From the NCBI GenBank assembly GCA_036023115.1, contig JAYKKT010000089.1:7387501-7451500 (forward strand): DNA of 64,000 nucleotides. Direction: 5' to 3'. Source of the DNA: Brasenia schreberi. Lineage: Eukaryota; Streptophyta; Magnoliopsida; Nymphaeales; Cabombaceae. A program made the position numbers and the translations under genes. The notes beneath the pieces are model-generated. The model was not told the origin of the DNA, did no database searches, and saw nothing but the letters and a program-made list of their open reading frames with translations. This document shows positions 13,146 to 23,087 of this stretch, piece by piece; position 1 is the stretch's first letter, and each line of letters begins with the position of its first letter.

Positions 13146-14011
13146 ACTTTAAGTCCATATTTATAATGGTGATTTATGAGTTAATAAAACATATTCAAGA
13201 TTAAGTACCTTGGTGTATGTTATTTACACATGACATTGTGTTAGTGGAAGAGTCTAAGAAAAAAGTTAGTAGAAAATTAGAACTATGGAGAGAAACATTA
13301 GAAAGTAAAGGCTTCCGACTTAGTAGAACAAAGACAGAATATATGAAATGCAAATTTGATCGTTTGGTTACTTCATAGGACATAGAAATTAAAATTGACA
13401 CACATTACATCTCCAAAAAGAAAGTTAAATACTTAGGATCAATTTTTTAGAGTGATAGAAGAATTGATAGAGATGTTACGCATAGAATTAATGTTGGTTG
13501 GTTAAAATGGAGACGAGCATCCAATATTCTTTGTGATAAGAATATACCATTAAAGTTAAAAGGTAAATATTATAGAGCAACAATTCATGTTTTATGGTTA
13601 TGAGTGTTGGGCAGTTAATCATCAACATGTACAAAAGATGTCTGTGATAAAAATGAAGATGTTGAGATGAAAGAGTGGTTATACAAGAAAAGACCATATA
13701 CATAATGAGGATATTAGAAATAAATTAGGAGTGGCACCAATAGAGGATAAAATGAGAGAATATCGTTTAAGATAGTTTGGACATATAGAAAGAAGATCAA
13801 AAGAAGAACTTGTAAGCAGGTATGAAAAACTAAATTTTGAAAGTATTAAAAGTGGTAGATGATGACCGCAAAAGTGTTAGAAAGAACAATAAAGAATGAT
13901 CTAGCTTAGTGTGAGTTAACCGCTAACATGACACATGAGAAGGGTCTGTGGAAACAAAGAATCCATGTAGCCAACCCCGTCTAGTATGGGAAAAGGCTTA
14001 GTTGTTGTTGT
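13146..14011 (+). pseudogene. 3' part of RTE LINE reverse transcriptase
   Basis: This is the continuation of the LINE open frame after the hAT insertion, with repeated stop codons. Recognisable stretches are the degenerate palm motif near 13205-13240, the thumb/linker region [18 protein letters not shown] (13270-13325) and the C-terminal [18 protein letters not shown] segment (13480-13540). It runs to the terminal (GTT)n tail. Confidence 0.8.
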
Positions 14012-15015
14012 AACATGTCAATCAACATATGCTGAAATTAACACTCAAATTATTCCTAGAATGACACAATTTGATGTTTCTGCTTTCTGCACTTATCCGC
14101 CTTACCAGTATTTGAAGCTGGAACATATGGAGCTTTAAGACATTAATAATTGAACCGCAAACTACACAACTTAAGAACCCATAGGTTCAATTTGAGAAAG
14201 TTGTGCAAAAATATTTGATTTTTTCATACGCACAAAATATCGGATGATTAAATAAGAATCGCTCATAACACATGACGAAAAAGTTAAAAAAGGAAATGTA
14301 AAAAGGAAAAGTAAAACCCAAGTAAGCATTAAAAGCGAAGCAAAATCGTAAACTTTGAGGCAGATTTTCTTGGAAACCAAATGCATGGATTCACCTTGGA
14401 AAAGCTAAAAACCAGAAGAAAAAGTTCCACAGGAAGAATATCCGATATCATTCCTAAATCAAAACCAAACTTACAGAAATTGCCACAAAGGGCAGAGAAG
14501 ACAATGAAAGACAGTTTTAAGCAACCAACAAGAGCGATCGAAAACAAAGTTGGTCAACATAAAAAAAAAAGGACCCGAAGTCAACCAATGGAAAAGCACA
14601 TACAGAAATCACTACAAAAGTTAAGACAGATAAGAAATGACAGATAAAAACAGGAGGACATACAGAACCCATAGGATTGTAATTCAACACAACAAACTCT
14701 TTTGTTTCACAAATCACAATCAAACCTACCGGCCAAGGGCACAAACCATCCTTCCTTATGCATCTTTAATACAAAGAAAATATCATTCCTAATATACCAA
14801 CAAATCAGAAGCCCAAAAGGAGCTCCTTTATCAAGCATGGAGAGATTTCAGTGATCAGAAGTGTGCAAACACCGATTCCCATCATTACAGCTATTACAAG
14901 AGAACCATAAACCTTCGGAAAATGAACAAATCACTCGACCATAAGGAGCCAGAGACGAATCATTTAAACAGAGATGTCAATCAAAGACGAATAAAGAGAA
15001 ACTCCAAATGCTAAC
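14012..15015. other. No gene seen; T-rich on the minus strand
   Basis: Between the LINE tail and the promoter-like block there is no recognised coding frame. The minus strand is T-rich with interspersed TTTTGTTT words, as expected for the 5' portion of a plant leader intron. The plus-strand frame 14381-14647 is Lys-rich only because it is the complement of this T-rich DNA. Confidence 0.5.
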
Positions 15016-15103
15016 CTATTTGTCTCGGATTCGTCCCGATGGTCGAGGATCCCAAACTTCAGGAATGTGACGCTGTGGGCAGCCCGAGAGACGCGCTTAT
15101 AAG
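15016..15103 (-). promoter_or_regulatory. Candidate minus-strand promoter and 5'UTR exon
   Basis: A palindromic TATA-like CTTATAAG at 15096-15103 is followed on the minus strand by about 80 bp of GC-richer DNA. That stretch ends in a donor-like AAATAG|GTTAGC (15016/15015), after which the sequence becomes T-rich. This order (TATA, short leader exon, donor, T-rich intron) is what a plant leader exon looks like. The nearest minus-strand coding gene downstream is the glycine-rich protein at 8164. Linking the two is inference. Confidence 0.4.
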
Positions 15104-15347
15104 TCGTTGGAGAGAGAAAACGCGCATTCAACGCGTGATTTGTACGCAACAAGTGGATAGGCACGTCTGGGTTAGCTGGCTCGAACAAAAAACGACTCGG
15201 TATTTTACCCAGTCGAGTCGGGAACGGACGTTTCTTTTACCCTCGTATCGGGTTCCTGGTTGTCCCTTGCAAATCCAAAAATTCTGGGTTTTCCCTTGTT
15301 TGTAGCGATATACCCGAAAGGAAATGTTAAGGAAATTGGATATGGTT

Positions 15348-15718
15348 CCAAGTTGAATTCCGGTTCCAACGAGCCTAGCTTCTTCTTGAAGCATATAAAG
15401 AAAAGTATAATAATTAGTAATATGTATTATTATTTGATGTACATTCAGTTGTAAACCAAACACATCAAGTTTTATTTTTGTATTAATATTATATAATTTC
15501 AATGCTTATGTAGCTTTATACGAGTTATGCACCAAGTTGAATTATGGTTCCAACAAACCTAGCTTCGTGTTGAAGCATATAAAGAAAAATGTAACAATTA
15601 TTAATATGTGCTTTTATTTGATATAGAATCAGTTGTAAGCAAAAGTAATAATTTTCATTAATTAATGTTCTATAATTCCAATGCATATGTAGCAAGTATC
15701 TTATACGAGTTATGCACT
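15348..15718. repeat. Tandem duplication, period 184 bp
   Basis: Two diverged copies, 15348-15531 and 15532-15718, each begin CCAAGTTGAATT, pass through TGAAGCATATAAAGAAAA and end CGAGTTATGCAC. The similarity covers the whole unit, with small indels in the AT-rich middle. Confidence 0.85.
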
Positions 15719-16060
15719 CAAGAGACATGCATATATACATGATATGTCAGGTTTGCAAGAAGTGCCATCTCACTGCTGCCGATTCAAATTGAAATGGGTC
15801 GACGCTGAAACCGAGTCCCAGGGTCTTGGCTAAAACAAATGGAGAGCCAATGAAGCGACAACTTAGTGATGATCAAGGGAGTCATTACCCGCCATTTATG
15901 GGATTCAGAAGGTAGGTCATACATACATAGAAAATCAAACGTGTGTGGACGGACGAGGGCTGGTTATGACGTCCATTTCCGAAAATGCAAGTCAAACCCC
16001 ACCTAACAGGGAATACCAATGCATTAAGTAATCTGCCATATCTACCACATTTATTTACAC

Positions 16061-16061
<1 letters not shown>

Positions 16062-16156
<95 letters not shown>

Positions 16157-16172
16157 AGAGAGAAAGAGAGGA
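16062..16172. repeat. (TA)n(GT)n(GA)n compound microsatellite
   Basis: About 31 TA units pass into about 14 GT units and then a GA run. The translations of this tract are artefacts. Confidence 0.97.
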
Positions 16173-17998
16173 AACTTGGGAAAAATTGGAAGTACCCTAA
16201 CATTCTTTATATACATCACCCCATGTTGTCCACTAGGGCCCGGAACCAAGATTTTTGCCATAGGTCGAGACTATGGTAAATATTTTTATTCAAATATATA
16301 TATAAAGATGAGAACCTAATTAACTATCATAGACATAATCACTCAACTTGAAATAACCTTCGTACATAATATAAAGCCACAAAATTCAAGACCTGTAATC
16401 CTCCAATTTCGCAAGTCATTCACAGTCAGACACTATCGGAGCAACTTGAGTTGCTATTGAAGCAATATTCGGGTATGCTTTGTATTAGTTTTGAGGAAAG
16501 CAGAATTCTATCTTGTTTAACATAAAAAAAAATGTTTCTGTTCTCTTTTAGCAATAAGAAATAAGGTAGACATGTGCCTATTTTCTTTATATTTTGAGAA
16601 AGGAAAGCTACATTTGATTCTTAAAAGATTCTCTTTAAGAAGAAAAAGAGAAATCTATCTCTACTCAACGTAAGTAATCGACCAAATTCTATATAAAGAG
16701 TCTCTCACAAAACTCCTAAATATCTGCAAAATTCAAAATTGCCTCCTTTTCGTTATCCAACTCCTAAATATCTTCAAAAATCAACCTTGAGCAACTTGCC
16801 TTCTTCCCCAAAACTTATTTGTTAGATTAATAAAAATGTACAAAAGAAAATTATGTTTCTTGCGACAATTGGACTAGTCATAATAATATACTGATAATAG
16901 TCCCCACATAAAGGCCATTAAACTAGGCAATCACCTTATTAAGGTTTTCTTCCTTTCATAAAGGAAGATGTGGACAGAGATATTCTTCCCATGTAAGCTA
17001 TAGCCACGTCTAATCAACGTGGAAATTCATTCCTTCAACCGTTTGTCCTTTCATAAGAATAGATTCCATTGGATCATTACGAGTCCCCACATAACCATCC
17101 GACCTCATTTTCGAGTTCAAATAGCTCATATTCCAAACATAAATTCTAAAGTTGATTTATTCTCTCGAATATAGAAAAGGAATATTTCGACAGTCAAATA
17201 ATACAAACTTAACTCGATCAATTGTGCCACAATTAAAACATATGTGCAACTGCAAGCCCACACAACAATGTGCTCAACCATTCGTCCACAGTTTTTGGTT
17301 GGTGGGAAAAACCCACAAAGTAGCATGGTTGGAGACCAGTTGGTCCGGGGGCTTGGGCTCTCAGCATACAAGCTGGGTCTAAGCATCCTTCAGAATTTAA
17401 GGTGGTGAGATTAAGTCTAGTTCTTCTGGATGAGTTTTCCCCAGGTAATCAATCAGAAAGAGATCAAAGGAACAACTTTCTACCATTTTAAGGTCAAATC
17501 ATGCATGTTAAACATGAAATCACCTAGATATTGAGAGATATTTCATCTCTGAGAGGCGATCATAGGCACAAAGCCAGCAAGGTGAAGCATTAACTAAAGT
17601 ATGTACAAGCCACAGGTAAACCATACGCTATAAAGCATATGGTTCATACGCTTAAATCGCAGCTACTTTCTGGGTCAGCAGCAACCCCCCCCGAAGGGCT
17701 TACAGATAAGCCACTGCACAAGGTCCATCAAGAATCAATTTCGATGGATTGCTCTGTTCATCGGGCAATCTTTTAATATGACTAGGCAATGTACAAAAAA
17801 GGGCACAGCTAGAGGTAATTAGAAGAATTTTCTATAAAATCTACCTAGGAATTGGATAGAAGCAATACCAGACAAGAAGACTCCAACGGTAGCACATATC
17901 GAAATTAGAGTTCTCTTGGATAATGCACGTCTTAGAAAACGCAATCCACAAAAGATCAACTCACAAAGTTCTACCGTTCAAGTTTTTTGGCAGGATAC

Positions 17999-20900
17999 TC
18001 AATCCTCGCCGCTAGGAGAGACATTGTTTTCTGCAGGAGAGCCCGGACGATCCTCATCAAATGGGCTCCTGTCATCATCATGCATGGGCGGAGAGCTCCT
18101 GCCATTTCTCCCATTTGCCTCCGGGCTCCTGTACCTACCACCTACTGCGGCTTGCTCCTCTGGGCTTGGGCTCCGGCTATTTCTTGGACTACCGTTGTGG
18201 TCAGAATCATGGCGGCCACCTGCCTGCCTCCGGTCTCTTCGTGGTGGGCTTTCCCTCTCACGTGGGCTGCTACCAACTGGGCTCATGCTCCTGCGCCTAT
18301 CTGGTGAAGGGCTTTGCCTCTTTCCTCTGGCAGGTACAGGGCTCGCCTTAGACTTCAGGCTCCGTGATCTCTCCTCCTGCGCAGCATCACGCCTATCCTT
18401 CCTAGGAGGGGACCTGGACCGGCTGCACAGTGGCATCAGAAAGATAACCATCAAAAAATATGTCATGAACCAAATGAACCCAGTACTAGAACCTCAACCT
18501 CAACCTTAACCAAGCATCCTCCTGCACTAGGTGTTGTCAGCTAATACAAAACCAGAAGACGAAATTATAACTGGACTCTCAGTCTCAGGTGTACATGGAT
18601 CATTTAGTGCTATAGTGCCAAATCAAACCTGACGTTTAACCTTTATTCTCAATTTGGTACGCCACTAGTGCCAGATGGTGGTGGTCGACGATTTACATCA
18701 CATGATTCATCATTTCATTACGCTCAGAAAAAGAAAGCGTAGTTTCAATGCTTGGTAGCATCCAGGATGGTCAGGCTGTCAATCAGCAAGTTTCACTAAG
18801 GTAAACGCCTAATCTAATTGTTGACATAGAGCCACCTAATTTAGCAGGAAGCAGTAGAAAAGAACCTGTAGCTGCGGCTTCTGCTGTAGCTACGACTACT
18901 GCTTCTACCCCGGCGTGGTTTTGGTGACCTTGAAGGAGAGCGGGAATGACTCTGGTCATGCCTATAACATATCTTCCATCTTTAGACCATATGAGAAGCA
19001 TATATACCAAACAAGATAGGACCATTGAGATAGTATGGGGCACCTGAGGCTCTTTGGGCTGTTCTGACAATTCCGTTCTATGTGACCCCGCTCACCACAG
19101 CGATAGCACTTGTTCTTCCAGTCTCCAGCTTTGCAATCTCTAGCCCAGTGACCATCGATACCACAATTAAAGCAGCGACCTGTACCAGGAGGAGGGCCTC
19201 TACCTAGGTACTCCCGAGAACTTCCGGATCCTCGTGGTCCCTACACAATGAGCAGTAAAAATGTAAAATAACAACTGTCGCTAGAGCTGGTAGCCAAACA
19301 AAAGAGGACGGTGATTTCCATTCTGAATTAAGCTCAATGTAGGTGTAGAACATGAGGAAAACAAACAAAGACCACATCACCAAATCTGATATTCATGCAT
19401 GATAATAAGAAAAGAGGTTTACCCCTCTTGCAAATTCTACAATAACTCTTCTTCCATCAACTTCTCTTCCATTCATACCGTATCTAGCATCATCAGCATC
19501 TCGAGGGTCGCTAAAGTCCTGTAAAATGAATGAGAACCACAAAATATACAACAGAAAGGCTAAAATCTGGAAGACCCTGTTGGTGAAAAAGCGAAAAGGT
19601 CTTAGTCTATGGACTTTCAGTTGCCAGATAAAACCAGTCAAATGTACGGTTCTTGGGAATTTCTCCACCAGGTAAAATCTGAAAGTGGAAAAGGCCCTAG
19701 TCTACAGACATTCCAGAAATAACTTACACATCACGGACATGGGATTGCTTTAGTCCTAATATATACACAATTTTTAGCAAATAGGAGGATGCCTCCGCCT
19801 ACGTATACATTTCAATTATTCTCACTAATATAAACTCTTAACCGTTTGCAATATAGTTCTGCTCTTGAATTCAGCGTTTTTGTTGCGCTCAATGAAATGT
19901 GATACAATGTGAGAACCACAGAAGAGTCAAGATTTAAACCTCGTGCTTAATTCAGGAAAAAGGCAGTCAAGCTAGTTTTGTGATATATTTGCAAGAAAAT
20001 AAAAATAAAAATTCCAGCCAATATGCAACTATGGATAACTTGGCTCACAATCATATACAGACCGCCACTGTTCTGATCAAATAAACAATAGAAACCATAT
20101 AAGCAGCAGAAATACTTACAACAAAAGCGAAGTCATGCTTCAAATCCACATCTCGTACTCTGCGGAAATGTTTGCCAGAAACAATAAGGCCATCATGAGT
20201 TAACGAGTGGAGGGAATGATACTTCGCCCCTCAAAGACGCAACTAAACACCAGTTTGTGATTGTTGCCATTTCCATAAAAACACGCAATAACATTACAGA
20301 AAGAACGCCAAATCAACACTCGGCAGGAATTTCCCACCAATTCCACCAAGGGCACCCTCTCACCACAGACCTCCAGGTTGGGCAAATGCCCAGGAACCTT
20401 CAATAAGATCATTCATGTTAAAAACATGACCACCTGGGGTCAACCTTTTCATATAGACAAGTAATAAAACATAGAGATCCAAAACCCAGGGACAAAGGCA
20501 AGCTTCCTTTATGGATAGATGTCCTAGAATGATATGATGGATGCTGAGCCCCCATCCACCAGTAACATGATCAGGCAAGCGACCATTGACCACAGGAGGC
20601 AAAAAGTCAAGCATCCATAGATCTGTGACAATGCATGGGAAGGGAAGAAACAATACACCTGGTGAAGAAGGCTGATAGCAATAATCTCAAAGAAATGAGC
20701 AAATTTCACTCAGTGAATGATGAGTCAATAGATATAGGTGAAAGAAAATTAATAACAAGCAAAGTAAAAGAGTTGAGACAGACAACAAGAGAAAAAGTTG
20801 AAATGCAAATTTTAGTATGATCCAACCCCCAGTTCCGAAAATACTTAAAAGTCCCGGCATTAGCAAAGTAAAAGAGTTGGATAGAAAACAAGAGAGGTTG

Positions 20901-21382
20901 ACATACAAATTTCAGTATGATCAACCCCCAGTTCTGAAAATACTTAAAGTCACGGCATTTGAAAATTGAAATATCACATAAGATACAAGGGAGAGAAACT
21001 TGAAAGGCTATCTCACTCACACTAGTACAAATAGTAATTTCAGCAACTTACTGAACCAGCCAGGACTCAAACTGTCATTGATAACAAATAGGACAGAGAG
21101 CTCAACAAGCAAATTATAGGAAGACAATTCTGAAGATACTAGTGGCAGCTGAGACAAACAATGCAGCAACTTAAATCCACTCAAATAGGGTACAAAATAT
21201 GATCTTGTTTAAATTTGAATAGGAAAAGCCAATGACAAACAAAATTTGCTTCTAAAGCAGTACTTAGATTACCTGCCATATCTGCTAAAAAGGTCTTCAA
21301 GATCACGTGTACGAGTGCGAGAAGAAAGACGACCAACATAAAGGCGTGTGCCACCATAGCGGTCATCATTATATCGGGGCAT
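17999..21382 (-). CDS. RS2Z-type SR splicing factor (RRM, two zinc knuckles, RS domain)
   Basis: Six coding exons on the minus strand join in phase to a 320-residue protein: 21382-21273, 20159-20120, 19518-19423, 19240-19044, 18961-18866 and 18422-17999. It begins [20 protein letters not shown]. The RRM covers about residues 13-80 (RNP2 LYVGRL; RNP1 region KHDFAFVDF). Two CCHC zinc knuckles follow, [14 protein letters not shown] (105-118) and [14 protein letters not shown] (127-140). An Arg/Ser domain comes next ([18 protein letters not shown]), and then a Ser-Pro-rich tail ending SPSGED. This order defines the plant-specific RS2Z subfamily (Arabidopsis RSZ32/33, about 285-290 residues), nuclear pre-mRNA splicing regulators. 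One intron (20119-19519) interrupts RNP1, a position known in SR genes for regulated alternative splicing. The ATG is preceded by a TTGCAG acceptor (ending 21390), so the gene has a leader intron. Confidence 0.93.
20760..20965. repeat. Tandem duplication, period 104 bp, in an intron
   Basis: Two copies start AAAGTAAAAGAGTTG (20761 and 20865) and both contain CAACCCCCAGTTC then GAAAATACTTAAA. They lie in the 1.1-kb intron (20160-21272) between the first two coding exons of the splicing-factor gene. Confidence 0.85.
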
Positions 21383-21924
21383 AATTGCACTGCAACAAAA
21401 AAAAGACCCTCTGAATTTTTGAACAAATAAAATAATCAACAGAGGAACTATAACCGCAATTTGTAAACTCCTGCATGCATGTTGACATGATGAAGTCAAC
21501 CAGGAGACCCAGTATTGGCAACATTTGATAGGCAAATCTAGTAAAATGACCCAGGCATCCTGCAAGACTTGGCATATTTGCACATAATGTGCTTGTGGGA
21601 AAATGACAAGAACAGTTATGACCCATGACACAATCTGATTGCAGGCACTCTTTTGAATGTAGTAACCAAGTGTTGGATGGCAGTGTCAGCAATTGGTAAA
21701 TGCAATGTCAACAACTGGTAAACCGCATATAGAAGAAACAAGAGAGAGAAGAAACAGGGATGAGAGAAGGGGATGACAATGAGAACAATACATTCCTAGT
21801 GACAAGTTAAAGGTTGGTAAAGAAAGTGCAATTTTACCCAAAAATGCGTTCATCTCATACGGGTCATCAGGTTTATATAAGACTCATGTATGTTATATAC
21901 TCAACATATATCGGACTATTTTTT

Positions 21925-22215
21925 TTTACCATTTATCATACATTGGAATCATCAAATAAGTTTGTAAAGGAAATTCTACCAGACAAGGAAACTTTTTCCT
22001 ATATAATAAAATCAATAGCATCACTACCAGACAAGGAAATCAATATATCAGACACTTTTTTTCACCACTTATCATATATCAGGATGATCAAATGAGTTTG
22101 TGAAGCAAATCAATAGACAAAGAAACTTTTTTTGACCATTTATCATATATCGGAATCATCAAATATGTTTGTGAAGGAAATCCAAACAGACAAGGAAGCT
22201 CTTTTCTATATAACA
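21925..22215. repeat. Three diverged local repeat copies
   Basis: Copies begin near 21928, 22060 and 22133 with ACCATTTATCATA-like starts, then GGAATCATCAAAT, GTTTGTGAAGGAAAT and GACAAGGAA. The first and third also share CTATATAA...AATCAATAGCATCAC. The spacing is irregular, pointing to successive unequal duplications inside the leader intron. Confidence 0.75.
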
Positions 22216-23087
22216 AATCAATAGCATCACTAGCACAATTAAGAATGGAAGAAACTAAAGAGGTGATATCAATCGGAGGGTGGAAAGAAGTATCGTGCAT
22301 TAAGCTTTGTGGTAGTGGAGAAGTGTAATGCATTAAGCTTTGTGGCATATGACTAAATAAAGGAGCAACCACAAGTGGTAAGCATTCATGCTTTTACTTT
22401 ATGGCAGTTGATGCTTTTATTGAAATCTTTTTCCCAAAAGAATTTTACTCTAATTGAATCTATATTAGCTAGGGCTTGTCATGTAAGTCTTCATTTTGTT
22501 TCCCTTTTAGACTCCAAAAAGAGTCAATTTCCAATCACCGGTCTTTTCTTTTTTCGCTGCAAGCAAATACCACCTCTGATGGACCCAGTTGGAGAGCATA
22601 ATGGCTTCTTCTTATTCTTTGAGAAGGTCATCACCGAAACACGTGTACCCGAGAACACATAGTCAAACTCCAAAGTATGCTCAAGAAGAATTACACATCA
22701 AACCAGGGATCCTAATCTTAAAGAGTAGGGTATTGTTCTTAGGGTATTGTTCTTAGGCAAGGTTAGCCTTTCATGCTGATTGCATATATCTATTTTGGCC
22801 AGTGTTGTTTGATGTGTATCGTATTGTGTATCATTTTGGTCCACAATACGATATGATATGTATCATTCCGTATCATAATTTAATACTAAAAATTGATAAA
22901 AATCCAAAAAAAATCAACAAAAACAGAAAAAAATATAATAATTGCAAACAAATCATATAATGCAAAAATATAGTACACATTCATCATTCACCATTCAATA
23001 ATTGAAAAAGGAATTACATATTTTCAAGCAATACTTGACATCCTTATCTTAGAAAAAATACAACTTTCATAATTAGAAAAAATATAT

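Larger units (their letters stand above)
9470..14010 (+). mobile_element. RTE-type LINE relic, split by a hAT insertion
   Basis: A 5'-truncated non-LTR retrotransposon of the plant RTE clade lies in two pieces. The left piece (about 9470-9836) encodes [22 protein letters not shown] and [16 protein letters not shown], a reverse transcriptase fingers/palm start. The right piece (13137-14010) resumes exactly where the left stops: ...IG | LHHQL..., then [17 protein letters not shown] (degenerate FADD box with ADD changed to THD), [20 protein letters not shown] and KVKYLGSIF, with stop codons scattered through. The 3' end has the conserved GTAGCCAACCCCGTCTAGTA block followed by a (GTT)n tail at 14000-14010, characteristic of RTE elements. 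It is dead: the YxDD-type catalytic box is damaged and the frame is interrupted repeatedly. Confidence 0.9.
8182..15015 (-). other. Candidate first (5'UTR) intron of the glycine-rich protein gene
   Basis: Seen: on the minus strand an AG|GTTAGC donor-like site at 15016/15015 follows a promoter-like block, and a TATCAG acceptor-like site ends at 8182, 17 nt before the ATG. Minus-strand sequence from 15015 down to about 14170 is T-rich, as plant 5'UTR introns usually are. Genes of this family often carry a leader intron. Inferred: the two sites belong to one 6.8-kb intron that has absorbed the LINE and hAT described below. The alternative is a shorter leader exon nearer 8.2-9.4 kb, which I could not identify; 8182-9469 shows no coding potential. 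Confidence 0.4.
15104..17998. other. Intergenic stretch with tandem duplication and microsatellite
   Basis: Between the candidate leader exon and the 3' end of the splicing-factor gene. It holds a 184-bp tandem duplication (15348-15718) and a long TA/GT/GA microsatellite, then ordinary AT-rich DNA. Part of 17640-17998 is probably the 3' UTR of the minus-strand splicing-factor gene. No coding gene was found. Confidence 0.55.

Noticed and set aside
14381..14647. 88-codon Lys/Arg-rich open frame
   Set aside because: It is the complement of T-rich, intron-like DNA; no homology recognised.
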